NCBI RefSeq assembly: GCF_036850765.1
Contig: NC_089492.1
Span: 104,055,022 to 104,119,021, forward strand
Source of the DNA: Saccopteryx bilineata
Lineage: Eukaryota; Chordata; Mammalia; Chiroptera; Emballonuridae
Reading direction: 5' to 3'
Length of the DNA: 64,000 bases
In this document: positions 32,803 through 43,806 of the stretch, piece by piece
Position numbering within the stretch: position 1 is the first letter of the stretch
Layout: every line of letters begins with the position of its first letter
Position numbers and translations under genes: made by a program
The notes under the pieces: generated by a model
The model's database searches: none
What the model was told of the DNA's origin: nothing
Seen by the model: only the letters and a program-made list of their open reading frames with translations

Positions 32803-33387
32803 TCAGCCACCCCCCTCATTCCTGCCGTCCTGGCAGGTCTTACACTGTCCCAAAGAGGGGCACGTGGCAATGGCAGTCAGCATTTCCATCTCTGCTCCTG
32901 AAAGCATGTCCAGCCCTATGTCCCAAAATCGCAGACCTACCGGGGCCGCAGTAGGTGCTCCTTCCAGCTGGGCTTCCATCTTCTGGAGACTGCAGATCAC
33001 AATTCCAGTCCGATTCTCCTCATCCTCCAAAGAGGAACTGAAAACACCAGCTCCCGCTGCCAGGCACAAGCCCCGGGCTGCCACCACCTTCTGCTCCGCA
33101 GACCTTGCCGCTCCGGACCCGGCCTCAGCTTCAGCCTCAGCCCTGGCCTCCCGCTGCTGCTGGCTCTCCACAACGTCCAGGGCAATCGGCAACTCACGAA
33201 CCTGTGAATCCTCCTCCAGCAGCTGCTCCATTTCCAGGTGAATCTCGCAAACCTGGTCGGCCTCCTCCTCCAGCGCTTCCTCCAGCTCCAGGGTCAGCAT
33301 CGGTTTCTCCTGCGTTTGCTCCAACTCCTTCCACTGCTCGGTTTGCAGGTCCCAGGCAGCCTCTTCCACAGAGCTCTGTTTCCTCAC
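32803..33387 (-). CDS. Unidentified acidic, coiled-coil-like open frame in the LTR-S provirus
   Basis: 194 codons from ATG to stop on the provirus sense strand. Residues 8-60 are very rich in Glu, Gln and Leu (LELEEALEEEADQV, EIHLEMEQLLEED) and look like a coiled coil. An Ala/Glu-rich stretch (REARAEAEAEAG) follows, then a C-terminus with CPSLGQCKTCQ. There is no capsid homology region, CCHC knuckle or protease motif. A hydrophobic segment (MAVLLGIVGWLTF) lies just upstream in another frame, and another (GIGSFVGWTYGLWIL, about 32750) lies downstream. It could be diverged gag, a captured host fragment or chance in a GC-rich stretch. I give no function. Confidence 0.4.
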   Translation of the reverse strand: MRKQSSVEEAAWDLQTEQWKELEQTQEKPMLTLELEEALEEEADQVCEIHLEMEQLLEEDSQVRELPIALDVVESQQQREARAEAEAEAGSGAARSAEQKVVAARGLCLAAGAGVFSSSLEDEENRTGIVICSLQKMEAQLEGAPTAAPVGLRFWDIGLDMLSGAEMEMLTAIATCPSLGQCKTCQDGRNEGGG

Positions 33388-33500
33388 GCATGGCTGTAAA
33401 AGTCAGCCAGCCTACAATCCCCAAAAGGACAGCCATGGGGAACTCTAACACTAGCCAGTCCTCTACTCCACCGCTCAAAGGCTCCTTGCCGATCTGTATT

Positions 33501-33523
33501 GAATCCTGCCACAGACTACGCCA
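33501..33523 (-). other. Primer binding site, tRNA-Ser-like with a 3-nt insertion
   Basis: Two bases after the 5' LTR the minus strand reads tggcgtagtc, then tgt, then ggcaggattc. The parts on either side of tgt complement the 3' end of tRNA-Ser (acceptor GTAGTCG). The insertion would bulge in the primer duplex. Confidence 0.65.
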
Positions 33524-35517
33524 AATGTAAAGCCAGGAGGCAAGGCCAGGGCCACCATCACAGCAGCCTGGCTCTTGCAGGTTCGCATTGGATTCGGACA
33601 GTCGGCAAAGAAACAGCGGAGCCAAAAACTGGTGGGCCATAGTCTTTAATTCTAGCTTTGCACCCGGCGGGCAAGTAAAAATACACACTGGGCTCCAAAA
33701 CTCAGTCACATTCAGTGCTCACAAAGCTACTGACTTATCCGAGTTTCCTAGAATCAAAGGTTTCTAGCTCACCAGACTTATTCACCTCTGTTCCCCATCT
33801 CCTTTCCTTATCCCAGAAACTAACTCTACACAAACTGGCATCTCACTCAGCACTCCACCATCTTGGCTGCTTCTCCTGGCCTCCTCCACGTGGCCTTTCT
33901 CTGTTCTCCTCTGCTCTCTCTTCTAATCTCAGGAACCAAGAGCCCAAGCTCCCACTTCGTCCCCATTTTATAGTGTAGCAATCCAAACTCTTAATCCAAT
34001 ATACAAAACAGGGAAGTCTCTAATACAAAGTCACTTCTCTGAGGCATGATTGGATTGTACTGCCCTACATCAAAAAGGGTAGGAAAGGCTTAATCCCAAA
34101 ACCAAGCCCCAGGCTACAAGGATTCTCCCTGCCTTTAGCCCACCCCAACACACATTAATATCACCTGGGCAATGGCCTCTTTAACAAAGTGAGCATAATA
34201 CATTTTATCTGCCCAACAAGGAGGCCAGGAGAAGCAGCCAAGATGGCGGAGTGCTGAGTGAGATGCCAGTTTGTGCTGAGTTTGTATCTGGGATAAGGAA
34301 GGAGATGGGGAACTGAGGAGAATAAGGCTGGTGAGCTAGAAACCTTTGATTCTAGGAAACTCGGATAAGTCAGTAGCTTTGTGAGCACTGAATATGAGTG
34401 GGTTTCGGAGCCCAGTGTGTGTTTTTTACTTGCCCGCCGGGTGCAAGCTAGAATTAAAGACTATGGCCCACCAGTTCTTGGCTCCGTTGTTTCTTTACCA
34501 ACTGTCCGAATCCAATGCGAACCCGCATGGGCTGGGCTGCTGTGATAGTGGCTCTGGCCGTGACTGCTGGCTTTACATACTGTTACTGTAATTTGCTTAT
34601 ATAATGTACCTCATTCCCTGCACAGGGATGCCTGTGGTTATATTGCAAAGTGAGCAAAAGTGGTAGAATGTTAGCCAAATAAGTTTGTAAAATATGATTT
34701 TATGTTTGCTCGCTTATAGTTTGCAATGGGTGCTGGGCAGTTCCAGCTAAACGTGGTCTGTGAAATTGCAAATTACCTTCCTGATTGGGAAGGGCCTTTA
34801 TTTTGCTAATGGAGAGGTTTTTGCACCAGAAAGTTTTGAAGAAAGAAAGGAAGATGGAATTTATCTGAAAATCCCTTCTTTTCTCTTTTCTTAAACAAAT
34901 TCCAACACTTATTCTCTGACCTCACCTAAACTCAACCTCCCATCCTGGAGTCCTGTGATTGCTGAGTACCTCTAGACCAGTGGTTTCCAAAGTGTGCACC
35001 CTGGCACTGGTGCACCCTAGAAGATTTCTCGGTGCACTCTATGGTATTCCAGAGAAATATGTGCCTGTTGGGGACTAAAAACCAACAGGGATTTTGGAGT
35101 TTAGATTTTGGGGGGACAGAGGTGTGGGGAATTGGCTATAAGCAGAAAGTCTGCCCCTACCTCACTTGCTTGATTAGGTTGCAAAAAGCTGTTAAGTGTG
35201 GTGCTGGATTGTTTACACTACCCCCCCCCCACGTTCCCCAGAAAAACTGGAGGCAAGTTTCTTCTATCCTTTGTTTGGTGTAAAGTTAAGGTGATATGTA
35301 TGGTGGGGGGTTTTTGCACTCAACACAATTAAGAGTAAAAAGAGAGGAATTCTTCAATGTATTTATAAGGAAATGAGAGTTTGCCTTTCAAATATATGCC
35401 CAAACATTGAAGAAATCGCTAGGACACACCAGGCTCATGTTTCTCATAAACACAAGAATGAAAAAACTTAACACATTTGCACTGGGACCTGCCAAATTTA
35501 CTAAATCTTACTAAGAA

Positions 35518-35868
35518 TTGTGGGGTGGTCAGCTATGGGGACAGTCATGTGAGGAACCCAGATCCAGGAACTTAGCTAGAACCGCCCACAGCCAAGCACG
35601 CCAAAAGAAACTTCCCAGGAGTCCCTTTGGAAAAAAAGACTGTTCGTCAGCCAGTGAGATTTCACCACGTCATATTAGCTCGACCACCCTAGAGACCCTT
35701 TAAATATCCCCCACACGGGTCACCCCATGCGATTTCCCTGCCCTCTATGTCCCTGGGGCCAGGGAACCTCATCGGGCAGGATGTGCTGTACTCAATAAAG
35801 CCTTTTATTATTCCACACTTCGTGGCTCCAGCCCCTTCCTTCTTCCTCAGCGGGGAAAAATAATACCT
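35518..35868 (+). mobile_element. Small solo LTR, class I type, in hAT-4
   Basis: Starts tgtggggtggtcagc. TATA-like tttaaatatc at about 35700 and polyadenylation signal caataaagcc at about 35793. The 3' border and duplication (possibly taagaat) are not certain. Confidence 0.65.
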
Positions 35869-35884
35869 TATAAGAATGTATCTA

Positions 35885-36182
35885 GCCTGACCAGGTGGTG
35901 GCGCAGTGGATAGAGCATCAGACTGGAATGTGAAAGACCCAGGTTCGAGACCCCGAGGACATCAGCTTGAGCCCAAGGTCGCTGGCTCAAGCAAGGTGTT
36001 ACTCGGTCTGCTGAAGGCCCACGGTCAAGGCACATATGAGAAAGCAATCAATGAACAACTAAGGTATCACAATGAAAATCTGGTAATTGATGCTTCTCAT
36101 CTCTCTCCATTCCTGTCTGTCTGTCCCTATCTATCCCTCTCTCTGACTCTCTGTCCCTGTAAAAAAAATAAATAAATAAAAA
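35885..36182 (+). mobile_element. SINE-A with short body
   Basis: Flanked by aagaatgtatct. The middle stretch from ctggtttgagcaaagctc is deleted relative to other copies. Confidence 0.9.
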
Positions 36183-36716
36183 AGAATGTATCTATATATA
36201 TTTTATATAATAAGATACTTTTTGTCTTTTTTTATTTCTAACCCTCTTTTTTGTGAATTCTAAAAAGCATAACTCAAAAAATGTAGCATTAAAATGTTTT
36301 TTAATGTCAGAATAAATTTAATTTTGTCGTATTTATTTCATTTAATTACCATAAAAGCACGCTTGGTTTTTATACAATATTTTTTTCCTTCAATATTTGA
36401 TTTTGATTTAATATTTGACTTAACTATTATAACATACTTCTCAAAAATTTGTATATAGTGCACCTACAATTATTTGTAGGATTTTAAATGTGCCCCAACT
36501 TCAAAATGTGTGAGAACCACTGGTCTAGACAAAGGGAACATGAGCCCCTTGCATATAAACCTGTGTTCTGTAAAAGGTATATAAATGTAAAAAATCTAAC
36601 TTCGGGGAGCACGTGTTTGGTCGCCTCTTTTGGGGTCACGTTGCTTTGCCGGCTAAATAAATCCTACTTCCTTCATCAAGTTGTCTGGGCATTTTTGTCT
36701 TCCTTCCTGCAATAAG

Positions 36717-36816
36717 GGCACATGCAGGAACAGATTGATATTCCTGTCTCTCTCTCTCTCTCTCTCTCTTTCCCTTCCTCTCCGGCTAAAATCAATAAAT
36801 TAAAAAATTTTAAAAG
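36717..36816 (+). mobile_element. SINE-V, 5'-truncated
   Basis: Starts inside the family at gggcacatgcaggaacag, then attgatattcctgtc and a TC run. Confidence 0.7.
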
Positions 36817-36913
36817 AGAGAGAGAGAAAGATATAAGAGACTCAGAAAGAACCCATGACCTTTCCTCTTACCTGCCTATAGGAATTCAGATACAAAACCT
36901 GCTTAAAGAAGGG

Positions 36914-37145
36914 GAGCCTCTCCATTGGAGCAAAGTTTGCCTGGGCGCTGAGGATGGCTCTGTGGCCTCTGCCTCGGGTGTTAGAATGGCTCTGATTGTG
37001 GCAGAGTGATGCCCCAGGATGGGCAGAGCATCGCCCCCTGGTGGGCATGCCGGGTGGATCCCGGTCGGGCACATGCGAGAGTCTGTCTGACTGCCTCCCT
37101 GTTTCCAACTTCGGAAGAATACAAAAACAAAGAAAGAAAGAAAGA
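36914..37145 (+). mobile_element. SINE-C, 5'-truncated
   Basis: Starts ctccattggagcaaag with an approximate flank repeat gagcctc. CTCF-like motif at 37027-37043. The tRNA head is missing. Confidence 0.85.
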
Positions 37146-37179
37146 AGAGGAGCCTCACCTTAGTGGCATACATAATACA

Positions 37180-37740
37180 AACCACAGGAGCAGAGAGAAG
37201 TCTAGCAAGACCTGTTTGTTGGACTCCCCTCTGTGTCCAATTGTTTCCTGTGGCCCAGCAAGAATTTGTTTATCATATGTTTGTGTTTTCTCATCTACCT
37301 GTGAAGTACCTGCTTTCCCTTTAAAATCCCCGACCCCTGCCTCTCTCTCCTTTGCCCAGACTGGAATGTAAACCTCAACTTTCTGATGCATCCTCCAATC
37401 TCATATTCTTGTGGCACCCCTCATGCATGTCTGTAATAAATCTCAGGCATTTTTAAATTGTATTTTTAAAAATTTATTCATTTTAGAGAGAGAGGAAGGG
37501 AGAGAGAGAGAGAGAATGAGAAGAAACATCAGTTTGTTGTTCCACTTATATATGCATTCATTGGTTGATTCTTGTATGTGCCCTAACCAGGGATCAAACC
37601 CACAGCCTTGACATTTCAGGATAGTAGTCTAACCAATGGAGCTACCTTGCCAGGGCTTTGACATTTTCTCCTGTTAATCTGTTTCATGCTAATTTTGTTA
37701 TTGGCCCAGCCAGAAGAATTTAGAAAGGTGAAAGGAAAAT
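37180..37740 (+). mobile_element. Probable LTR, class I type, with SINE-V inside
   Basis: Polyadenylation signal taataaatctcagg at about 37435, then a U5-like end (gttaatctgtttcatgc, ccagccagaagaa) like 10036-10200. The left border is uncertain. Confidence 0.45.
37460..37656 (-). mobile_element. SINE-V copy
   Basis: Reverse VES-type SINE ending gctaccttgccagggc. Confidence 0.85.
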
Positions 37741-37965
37741 TATTTTCTTGAGCCTCTGCTGCAGGAGCCATAGTGCATCTCTATAGTGAGTTCCCCTACA
37801 ATGACACAGAAAGAGTCCACCTTGAAAGAACCCAAATGAGGCCCCTGCAGTAGTTGAGGGTGTGTGTGTAGGGGGAAGGGCCCGTTCTCCCACTTTTCAC
37901 TGCTGTAGGGGTGAGTTTCTTCTCCCACCTTTGTTCTCTGGTGACCAGCAGAAAGGTGTCCTTTT

Positions 37966-38290
37966 TTTGTTGTTGTTGTTGTTGTTGCAGAGACAGAGAG
38001 AGTCAGAGAGAGAGACAGACAGACAGGAAGGGAGAGAGATGAGAAACATCAATTCTTCGTTGTGACTCCTGAGTTGTTCATTGATTGATTTCTCATATGT
38101 GCCTTGACTGGGGGGGGGGGGCTACAGCAGACCGAGTGACTCCTTGCTCGAGCCAGTGACCTTGGGCTCAAGCTGGTGAGCCTTGCTCACACCAGATGAG
38201 CCTGCGCTCAAGCTGGTGACCTTGAGGTCTCAAACCTGGGTCCACGCATCCCAGTCCGATGCTCTATCCACTGCGCCACGGCCTGGTCAG
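37966..38290 (-). mobile_element. SINE-A
   Basis: Flanked by gaaaggtgtcc. The tail became (GTT)n. Contains a G10 run at 38111. Confidence 0.9.
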
Positions 38291-39732
38291 GTGAAAGGTG
38301 TCCTTTCTGTCTTAGGATCTGAGCAGACTTGGGAGCAGCCCTCGTGAGGCTGTGGCTGGTTTCCGATCGAAGCCAGGCTGACTACTTCCGGGAAAGAGCG
38401 GCTTCCTGGGGAAGGCTGAGGAGGTGGAAGGCCAGGGGCTTGCTCAGGTCACCTGGCCCCCTCACACCTTCACTCTCAGCTTCCATCCCACCTTCCCTGC
38501 AGGGCTGTGGGCAGAGCACCAGGGCCAGCTTCCCAACTGGAGGCCCAGCGCTGGGCAAATCCCACTGATGCCATCTGTCTTCTCCGCCCAGCCTGATGCA
38601 TTCCTGCCAGAGCCTCATGGGTGCAGCTTACAAAGGGAAAGCGAGACTGAGAGAGAGTGGGGGCAGGGAGATGTGCTAAAAGGGAGGTCTCCTCGGCCCA
38701 TAGACATCTCCCCTATCTCCTGCTTTGCTCTATTTGCCTAATATCCACCAAATACTCACATAGCCAACAAGTATTCATTGAGTGCTTTATCAGTTACCTA
38801 TCGTCACAGTAATGCTGTAGAATAAATTACACAAAACCATAGTGAGCTAAAGTAATAACTAGTTATTATTATTTGTGAGCCTGTGGGTTGGGTTTTTGTT
38901 TCTTTCTGCTCTCACGTGGCAGGAGGGCTACAAGCCTGAAGTCAGGTGTGGCCCAGGTAAGTGGTTCTGCTCCTCTTGATGGGCTCCCTGTCACCTCTGA
39001 GAGTCCGCCAGCTATGGATGGCCTCAGTGGGGCTGACTGAGATCTCTCTGCATTCCTCTCACATCCCTCCAGCGGACTAGCAGGGTATATTGTCATGGCA
39101 ATGGCAGGACCCAAGAAAGAATAAGCCCAATTGTTCAGGAGGCTAAGTGGGAGTGCACATGTGCTTCTCAAACCTCTGCTTGCAGTCATGTTTGCTAACA
39201 TCCTATTGGCCAAAGCAAGGCACATGTTGATCCCAGAGACAAAGTGCGAGGGACCTATACAGTTACAGGAAGAAAGGAGGCCATTGATGCAGTCAGTATA
39301 CCACAAAAGCTAAGTATACACAGTCATTGTTCTGGGCTCTGAATTGGGAAAGAGGCTGTGAGCATGGCTGAAGCGTAGTGAGCAAGGAAAGGGGTGGCAT
39401 GAAATAAGATCGGAGAAGTGGCAGGGCAAGTGATATGAAACTCGGCCTGGACTCCAAGTGTGGTGGGAATCCACTGGAAAGTGTAGTGGGGGGTGAGGGA
39501 GACAACATGATCTGATTGTGCTCTTAAAAAGATCACTTTGGTCACATAGAGATGAATAAATGTTAAGGAGATAAGAGCGAAGGTAGGGAGATAAGTTACC
39601 AGGAAGGTACTAAGAGTGGAGAAAAGGGAAGGGACAGTTATGCTCTGTGTTTGAAAGTGGAGCTGGCAGAAATTGCTGAAGCTTTGGATATAGAGAGTAC
39701 AAAAAGAGAAGGTTTCAAAGTTTCTGGCTTGT
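38291..39732. other. Mostly unique DNA with an old MaLR/MER-type repeat
   Basis: From about 38765 to 39310 the text (tatcagttacctatcgtcac, then a gtggcaggagggc region) resembles an ancient mammalian interspersed repeat. I cannot name the subfamily safely. The rest shows nothing recognisable. Confidence 0.4.
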
Positions 39733-40112
39733 GCCTGACTGATGGTTGTGTAGTGGTTAGAGCATCGACCTGGGATGCTGAGGGCCCAGATTCAAAACCC
39801 TGAGGTTGCCAGCTTGAGCGTGGATTCACAGGCTTGAGTGTAGGAGCATCAACATAACCCCATGGACACTGGCTTGACCCCAGAGGTCTCTGGTTTTAGC
39901 CCAAAGGTTGCTGGCTTGAAACCCAAGGTTGCTGGCTTGAAGCCCAAGGTCGCTGGCTTGAGCAAGGGTTCAATGACTGGGCTGGAACCCCCCCCCCCGT
40001 CAAAGCATGTATGAGAAGCAATCAATGAACAACTAAGTGATGCAACTATGAGTTGATGCTTCTCATCTCTCTCCCTTCCTGTCTGTCTGTCTTTGTCTCT
40101 CTTGCAAAAAAA
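39733..40112 (+). mobile_element. SINE-A', expanded form
   Basis: SINE-A head and tail, but the middle holds extra diverged copies of a gttgctggcttgaagccca-type unit in tandem. Confidence 0.8.
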
Positions 40113-40214
40113 AAGGTTTCTGGTTTGAGCAACTGGGTGACTAGAGAGGTGCCACTTACTAAGATAGAGAAGAGGTGGAAGACAAATTGGCAGGAGGGTT
40201 CAAGGGTTCAGCTT

Positions 40215-40747
40215 TGACCCTGGCCAGTTAGTGTAATCGGTTAGAGCAGGTACCCCTTTTTATACCTACCGCTCACTTTTGTATCTCTGTTAGTAGTAAA
40301 ATTTTTTAACCACCCACCGGTTCCACAGTAATGGTGATTTATAAAGTAGGGAAGTAACTTTACTTTATAAAATTTACAAAGCAGAGTTACAGCAAGTTAA
40401 AGCATATAATAATAATTACTTACCAAGTACTTTATGTCAGATTTTTGCTAAGTTTGGCAGAATAAATGTTTATAAAACAACTTACTATAGTTAAATCTAT
40501 CTTTTTATTTATACTTTGGTTGCTCCACTATCACCCACCATGAAAGCTGGAAAGCCCACTAGTGGGCAGTAGGGACCAGGTTGACTACCACTGGGTTAGA
40601 GTGTTGTTCCTAAACACTAAGGTTGCCAGTTCAATCCCTGGTCATAGCACACATGGGAAGCAATCAATGAACACATAACTAACGGGAACAACAAATGAAT
40701 GCTTTTCTCTCTCTCTTTCAAATCAATCAATTAAAAACATTTTTAAA
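40215..40747 (+). mobile_element. SINE-V split by hAT-5
   Basis: VES-type SINE flanked by ttcagcttt on both sides, cut by hAT-5 at 40247-40593. Confidence 0.85.
40247..40593. mobile_element. hAT-5 MITE
   Basis: Exact 8-bp duplication ggttagag (40239-40246 and 40594-40601). Ends caggtacccc and gttgactaccactg. Non-coding. Confidence 0.9.
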
Positions 40748-40759
40748 GAAGTTCAGCTT

Positions 40760-41370
40760 TGGCCCTGGTCACAAGCTCAGTTAGAGCATCAACCTGATAC
40801 CCAAGGTTGTGGGTTTGATCCCCAGTAAAGGCACATATAAGAATCAACCAGGCCCTGGCCGGTTGGCTCAGCGGTAGAGCGTCGGCCTAGCGTGCGGAGG
40901 ACCCCCGTTCGATTCCCGGCCAGGGCACACAGGAGAAGCACCCATTTGCTTCTCCACTCCTCTGCCGCGCTTTCCCTCTCTGTCTCTCTCTTCCCCTCCC
41001 GCAGCCGAGGCTCCATTGGAGCAAAGATGGCCCAGGCGCTAGGGATGGCTCTGTGGCCTCTGCCCCAGGTGCTGGAGTGGCTCTGGTCGCAACATGGTGA
41101 CGCCCAGGATGGGCAGAGCATCGCCCCCTGGTGGGCAGAGCCTCGCCCCTGGTGGGCGTGCCGGGTGGATCCCGGTCGGGCGCATGCGGGAGTCTGTCTG
41201 ACTGTCTCTCCCTATTTCCAGGTTCAGAAAAATGGAAAAAAAAAAAAAAAAAAAAAAAAAGAATCAACCAAGGAATGCACAAATAAGTAGAACAATAAAT
41301 CTATGTCTCTCTCTATCTCTCTGTCCCTTCCTTCCTCTCACTCTCTAAAGAAATCAATTAAAAAAGTATA
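40760..41370 (+). mobile_element. SINE-V split by SINE-C
   Basis: Left part 40760-40852 and right part after 41262, joined by the duplicated agaatcaacca of the nested SINE-C. Confidence 0.85.
40853..41262 (+). mobile_element. SINE-C nested in SINE-V
   Basis: Full head ggccctggccggttggctc and long A tail. CTCF-like motif at 41117-41133, with a second, shorter variant just after it (about 41140-41157). Confidence 0.9.
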
Positions 41371-41491
41371 GCACATACAATTATGTGCATTGCAAAATAC
41401 CTGATAACAATAATAAATGACTGTTACTGATTTATATATTTACTATATTATATTTTTTATCATTATTTTAGTTTGTACTCTTTCTACTTAT

Positions 41492-41834
41492 TTTTTTGTT
41501 TGTTTGTTTTTTACAGGGACAGAGAGAGAGTCAGAGAGAGGGATAGATAGGGATAGACAGACAGGAATGGAGAGAGATGAGAAGCATCAATTATCAGTTT
41601 TTCGTTGCGACACCTTAGTTGTTCATTGATTGCTTTCTCATATGTGCCTTGACCGGGGGCCTCAGCAGACCAAGTAACTCCTTGCTGGAGCCAGCGACCT
41701 TGTGTCCAAGCTGGTGAGCTTTTTGCTCAAGCCAGATGAGCCCGTGCTCAAGCTGGCGACCTTGGGGTATTGAACCTGGGTCCTTCCACATCCCAGTCCG
41801 ACACTCTATCCACTGCGCCACCGCTTGGTCAGGC
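41492..41834 (-). mobile_element. SINE-A
   Basis: Flanked by ctctttctacttatt. Tail (GTTT)n. Confidence 0.9.
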
Positions 41835-41969
41835 TCTTTCTACTTATTAAAAAAAGTTTGTCATAAGACAGTATGTTGTGTTATGCTGGCAGCAACCTCC
41901 TATATCTCACATTTACTATGCCTCCTGATTGCATCATTTTCTCTTGTACCTGATTTAATCTTGTGTTGT

Positions 41970-42165
41970 TTTGTACAGTAACATGTTGTCTGGGCTTGTA
42001 GCCTAGGAGCAAGGGCTATACCATACAGCCTAGGTATGTAGTAGGCTATACCATCTAGGTTTGTATAAGTGTACTCTGTGATGTGCATACAACAATGAAA
42101 TCACCAACCGATGCATTTCATAGAACATATCCCAGTGGTTAAGCAACATATGACTATGTTAAGTA
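41970..42165. repeat. Tigger-like (TcMar) DNA transposon fragment
   Basis: Contains tgtagcctaggagcaaggg, gtaggctataccatctagg and ccagtggttaagcaacat, words of an old Tigger-class mammalian repeat. The subfamily is not certain. Confidence 0.55.
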
Positions 42166-42499
42166 TGAGATGCTCGTGAGACAAGCAAGCCATTGGACAT
42201 ATGGGCCTAGAACTGCAGAAAGAAGACTTGCCCTGAGGTTGGGTCATGCTGGGGAGAAACTGGTTGGATGGGGCAGAATTTCTGACTTAATGGATCAGTG
42301 ATGTGGAGGCAAGGGTCTTGAAAGTCTTGATGAGCAAATTATAATCTTGATAAGTCAACTGCTTAGTTTGTTTAAACTCTTATTTTTTTAGGAGCTGATA
42401 TTTCCAGGAGCAAGCAGCTAAATTATATTTGCTTGGTCCTAGTATTATTTAACATAGGGACAGGAAAAAAACTATTATATTGTACTTATTCCGCTAGAC

Positions 42500-42700
42500 C
42501 TTTCTGAGTTCTCTATGGATATTATTAACTCATTTAATTTTTACAACAACCAAGTGAGATGGATACTGTTATATGCTTCATGTTCTAAATGTGCCTCTTT
42601 CAAACACAGACAGATCAAGTAACCTGTCTGAGCTCACACAGCGGTAAATGGTGATAAATCTGGGCCCCAGAGTCCAAACCCTTCATCTTTCACTTGTTTA
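42500..42700 (+). repeat. MIR SINE
   Basis: Words atttttacaacaaccaagtgag, agtaacctgtctgagctcac and gccccagagtcc match the MIR core and 3' part. Confidence 0.75.
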
Positions 42701-43230
42701 GCTACTTAACTTCTCAGTTTTTCCTTATATACAATGAGATGATAAAGGCTGGGAGTTGGGTGGAGGGGCAGATATTGGAAGAATCATTCATGGCTCTTGT
42801 TAAAGAGGGTAAGACAGACTTTACTCAAGAGGAGCTATTATAACAGGTTTTGTAGTACGAAAGAGAAATCATACTCAAGTGTGAACACAGGAAAAGTGGG
42901 GATATATAGTCCAGGCATGGGGGTGGGGCAGGGTGAGTAGATAGAAAATTACTAAGGGGCAGAGTAATTCTTTGCTAAAATGACCTAATAGGATTTTTGT
43001 TGAAGGCAAGTCAGAGAGAAAAGATATTAAGGGTGGTCAAACAGGGTTGGTGGGGTTTTCACTAAACCCACCTAGCAGGATTCTTGGTGAAGTGGACAAC
43101 GCAGAGATTAATTGGAAACCCAAAAGTCAGGGCCTAGTTCAGAGGAGTCTGACTAGAGTTTGGTCAAGGAAAGAATCTCTGTGGGGAGGAAGACTTATCC
43201 TCTACCATCTTATGTTAAGAGACAGGGCCT
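42701..43230. other. Spacer, possibly old LTR sequence
   Basis: Purine-rich and LTR-like in style (gacagactttactcaagagg), but I cannot define borders or family. Confidence 0.3.
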
Positions 43231-43604
43231 GCCTGACCAGGCGGTGGTGTAGTGGGTAGAGCATCAGACTGGGATGCGGAAAGTCCCAGGTTCGAGACCC
43301 CAGGGATGCCAGTTTGAGCACGGGCTCATCTGGCTTGAGCAAAAGCTCACCAGCATGGACCCAAAGTCACTGGCTTGGCTTGAGCAGGGAGTTGCTCGAT
43401 CTGCTGAAGGTCCACGGTCAAGGCACATATGAGAAAGCAATCAATGAACAACTAAGGAGTCCCAACGAAAAACTGATGATTGATGTTTCTCATCTCTCTC
43501 CATTCTTGTCTGTCTGTCCCTATCTATCCCTCTCTCTGACTCTCTCTGTCTCTGTAAAAAACAAAACAAAACAAAACAAACAAACAAACAACAAAAAAAA
43601 ACAA
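43231..43604 (+). mobile_element. SINE-A
   Basis: Flanked by aagagacagggcctgcc. Tail of (CAAAA) and (CAAA) units. Confidence 0.9.
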
Positions 43605-43806
43605 CAAGAGACAGGGCCTGCCACTGCAAGGCAGCTGGTTTCTAACCACAGAAAAGATATGGAATGGGCTGCTACCTCTTGGCTTAAATTTTGAAGAAGA
43701 AGACACATTAGAGACCTCTGGACTTAACTTATGAGAAGCTAAAGGTGAGACTGCTAGGCAGGAAAGACATTTATCAGGGCAGGAGAAGGCAAGGAAACCA
43801 GAGGTG

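Larger units (their letters stand above)
31768..34218 (-). mobile_element. Short, young, non-autonomous LTR-S provirus
   Basis: Two LTRs (31768-32459 and 33526-34218, 692-693 bp) differ at only about ten positions by eye. They flank a 1066-bp interior and carry target duplication aggag (31763-31767 and 34219-34223). A tRNA-Ser-like primer site adjoins the 5' LTR, and a purine-rich stretch (ataggggtggat) adjoins the 3' LTR. No gag, pol or env domain is recognisable, so its copying machinery must come from elsewhere. The interior has an acidic 194-codon frame. This is one of the youngest large insertions in the window. Confidence 0.9.
31417..34577 (+). mobile_element. LTR-S solo copy split by a full provirus of the same family
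   Basis: Plus-strand LTR-S (31417-31767 and 34219-34577) with flank duplication tactg (31412-31416 and 34578-34582). The inner 31768-34218 is a separate, opposite-orientation provirus with duplication aggag. Confidence 0.95.
34978..36522. mobile_element. hAT-4 element, long, non-coding
   Basis: Ends cagtggtttccaaagtgtg and aaatgtgtgagaaccactg. 8-bp duplication ctctagac / gtctagac. About 0.9 kb remains once the nested LTR and SINE are removed. I could not confirm transposase coding. Confidence 0.8.
34669..36715 (+). mobile_element. LTR-3/LTR-4 mosaic LTR, split by hAT-4
   Basis: Starts tgttagccaaataag like LTR-2/3. The part around cctggagtcctgtgattgc resembles LTR-4. Polyadenylation signal ctaaataaatcc at about 36653. 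The right edge is uncertain. Confidence 0.55.

Noticed and set aside
32795..33241. Plus-strand 148-codon frame opposite the acidic frame
   Set aside because: It is antisense to the provirus and low in complexity (Ala/Ser/Pro), mirroring the GC-rich coding strand.
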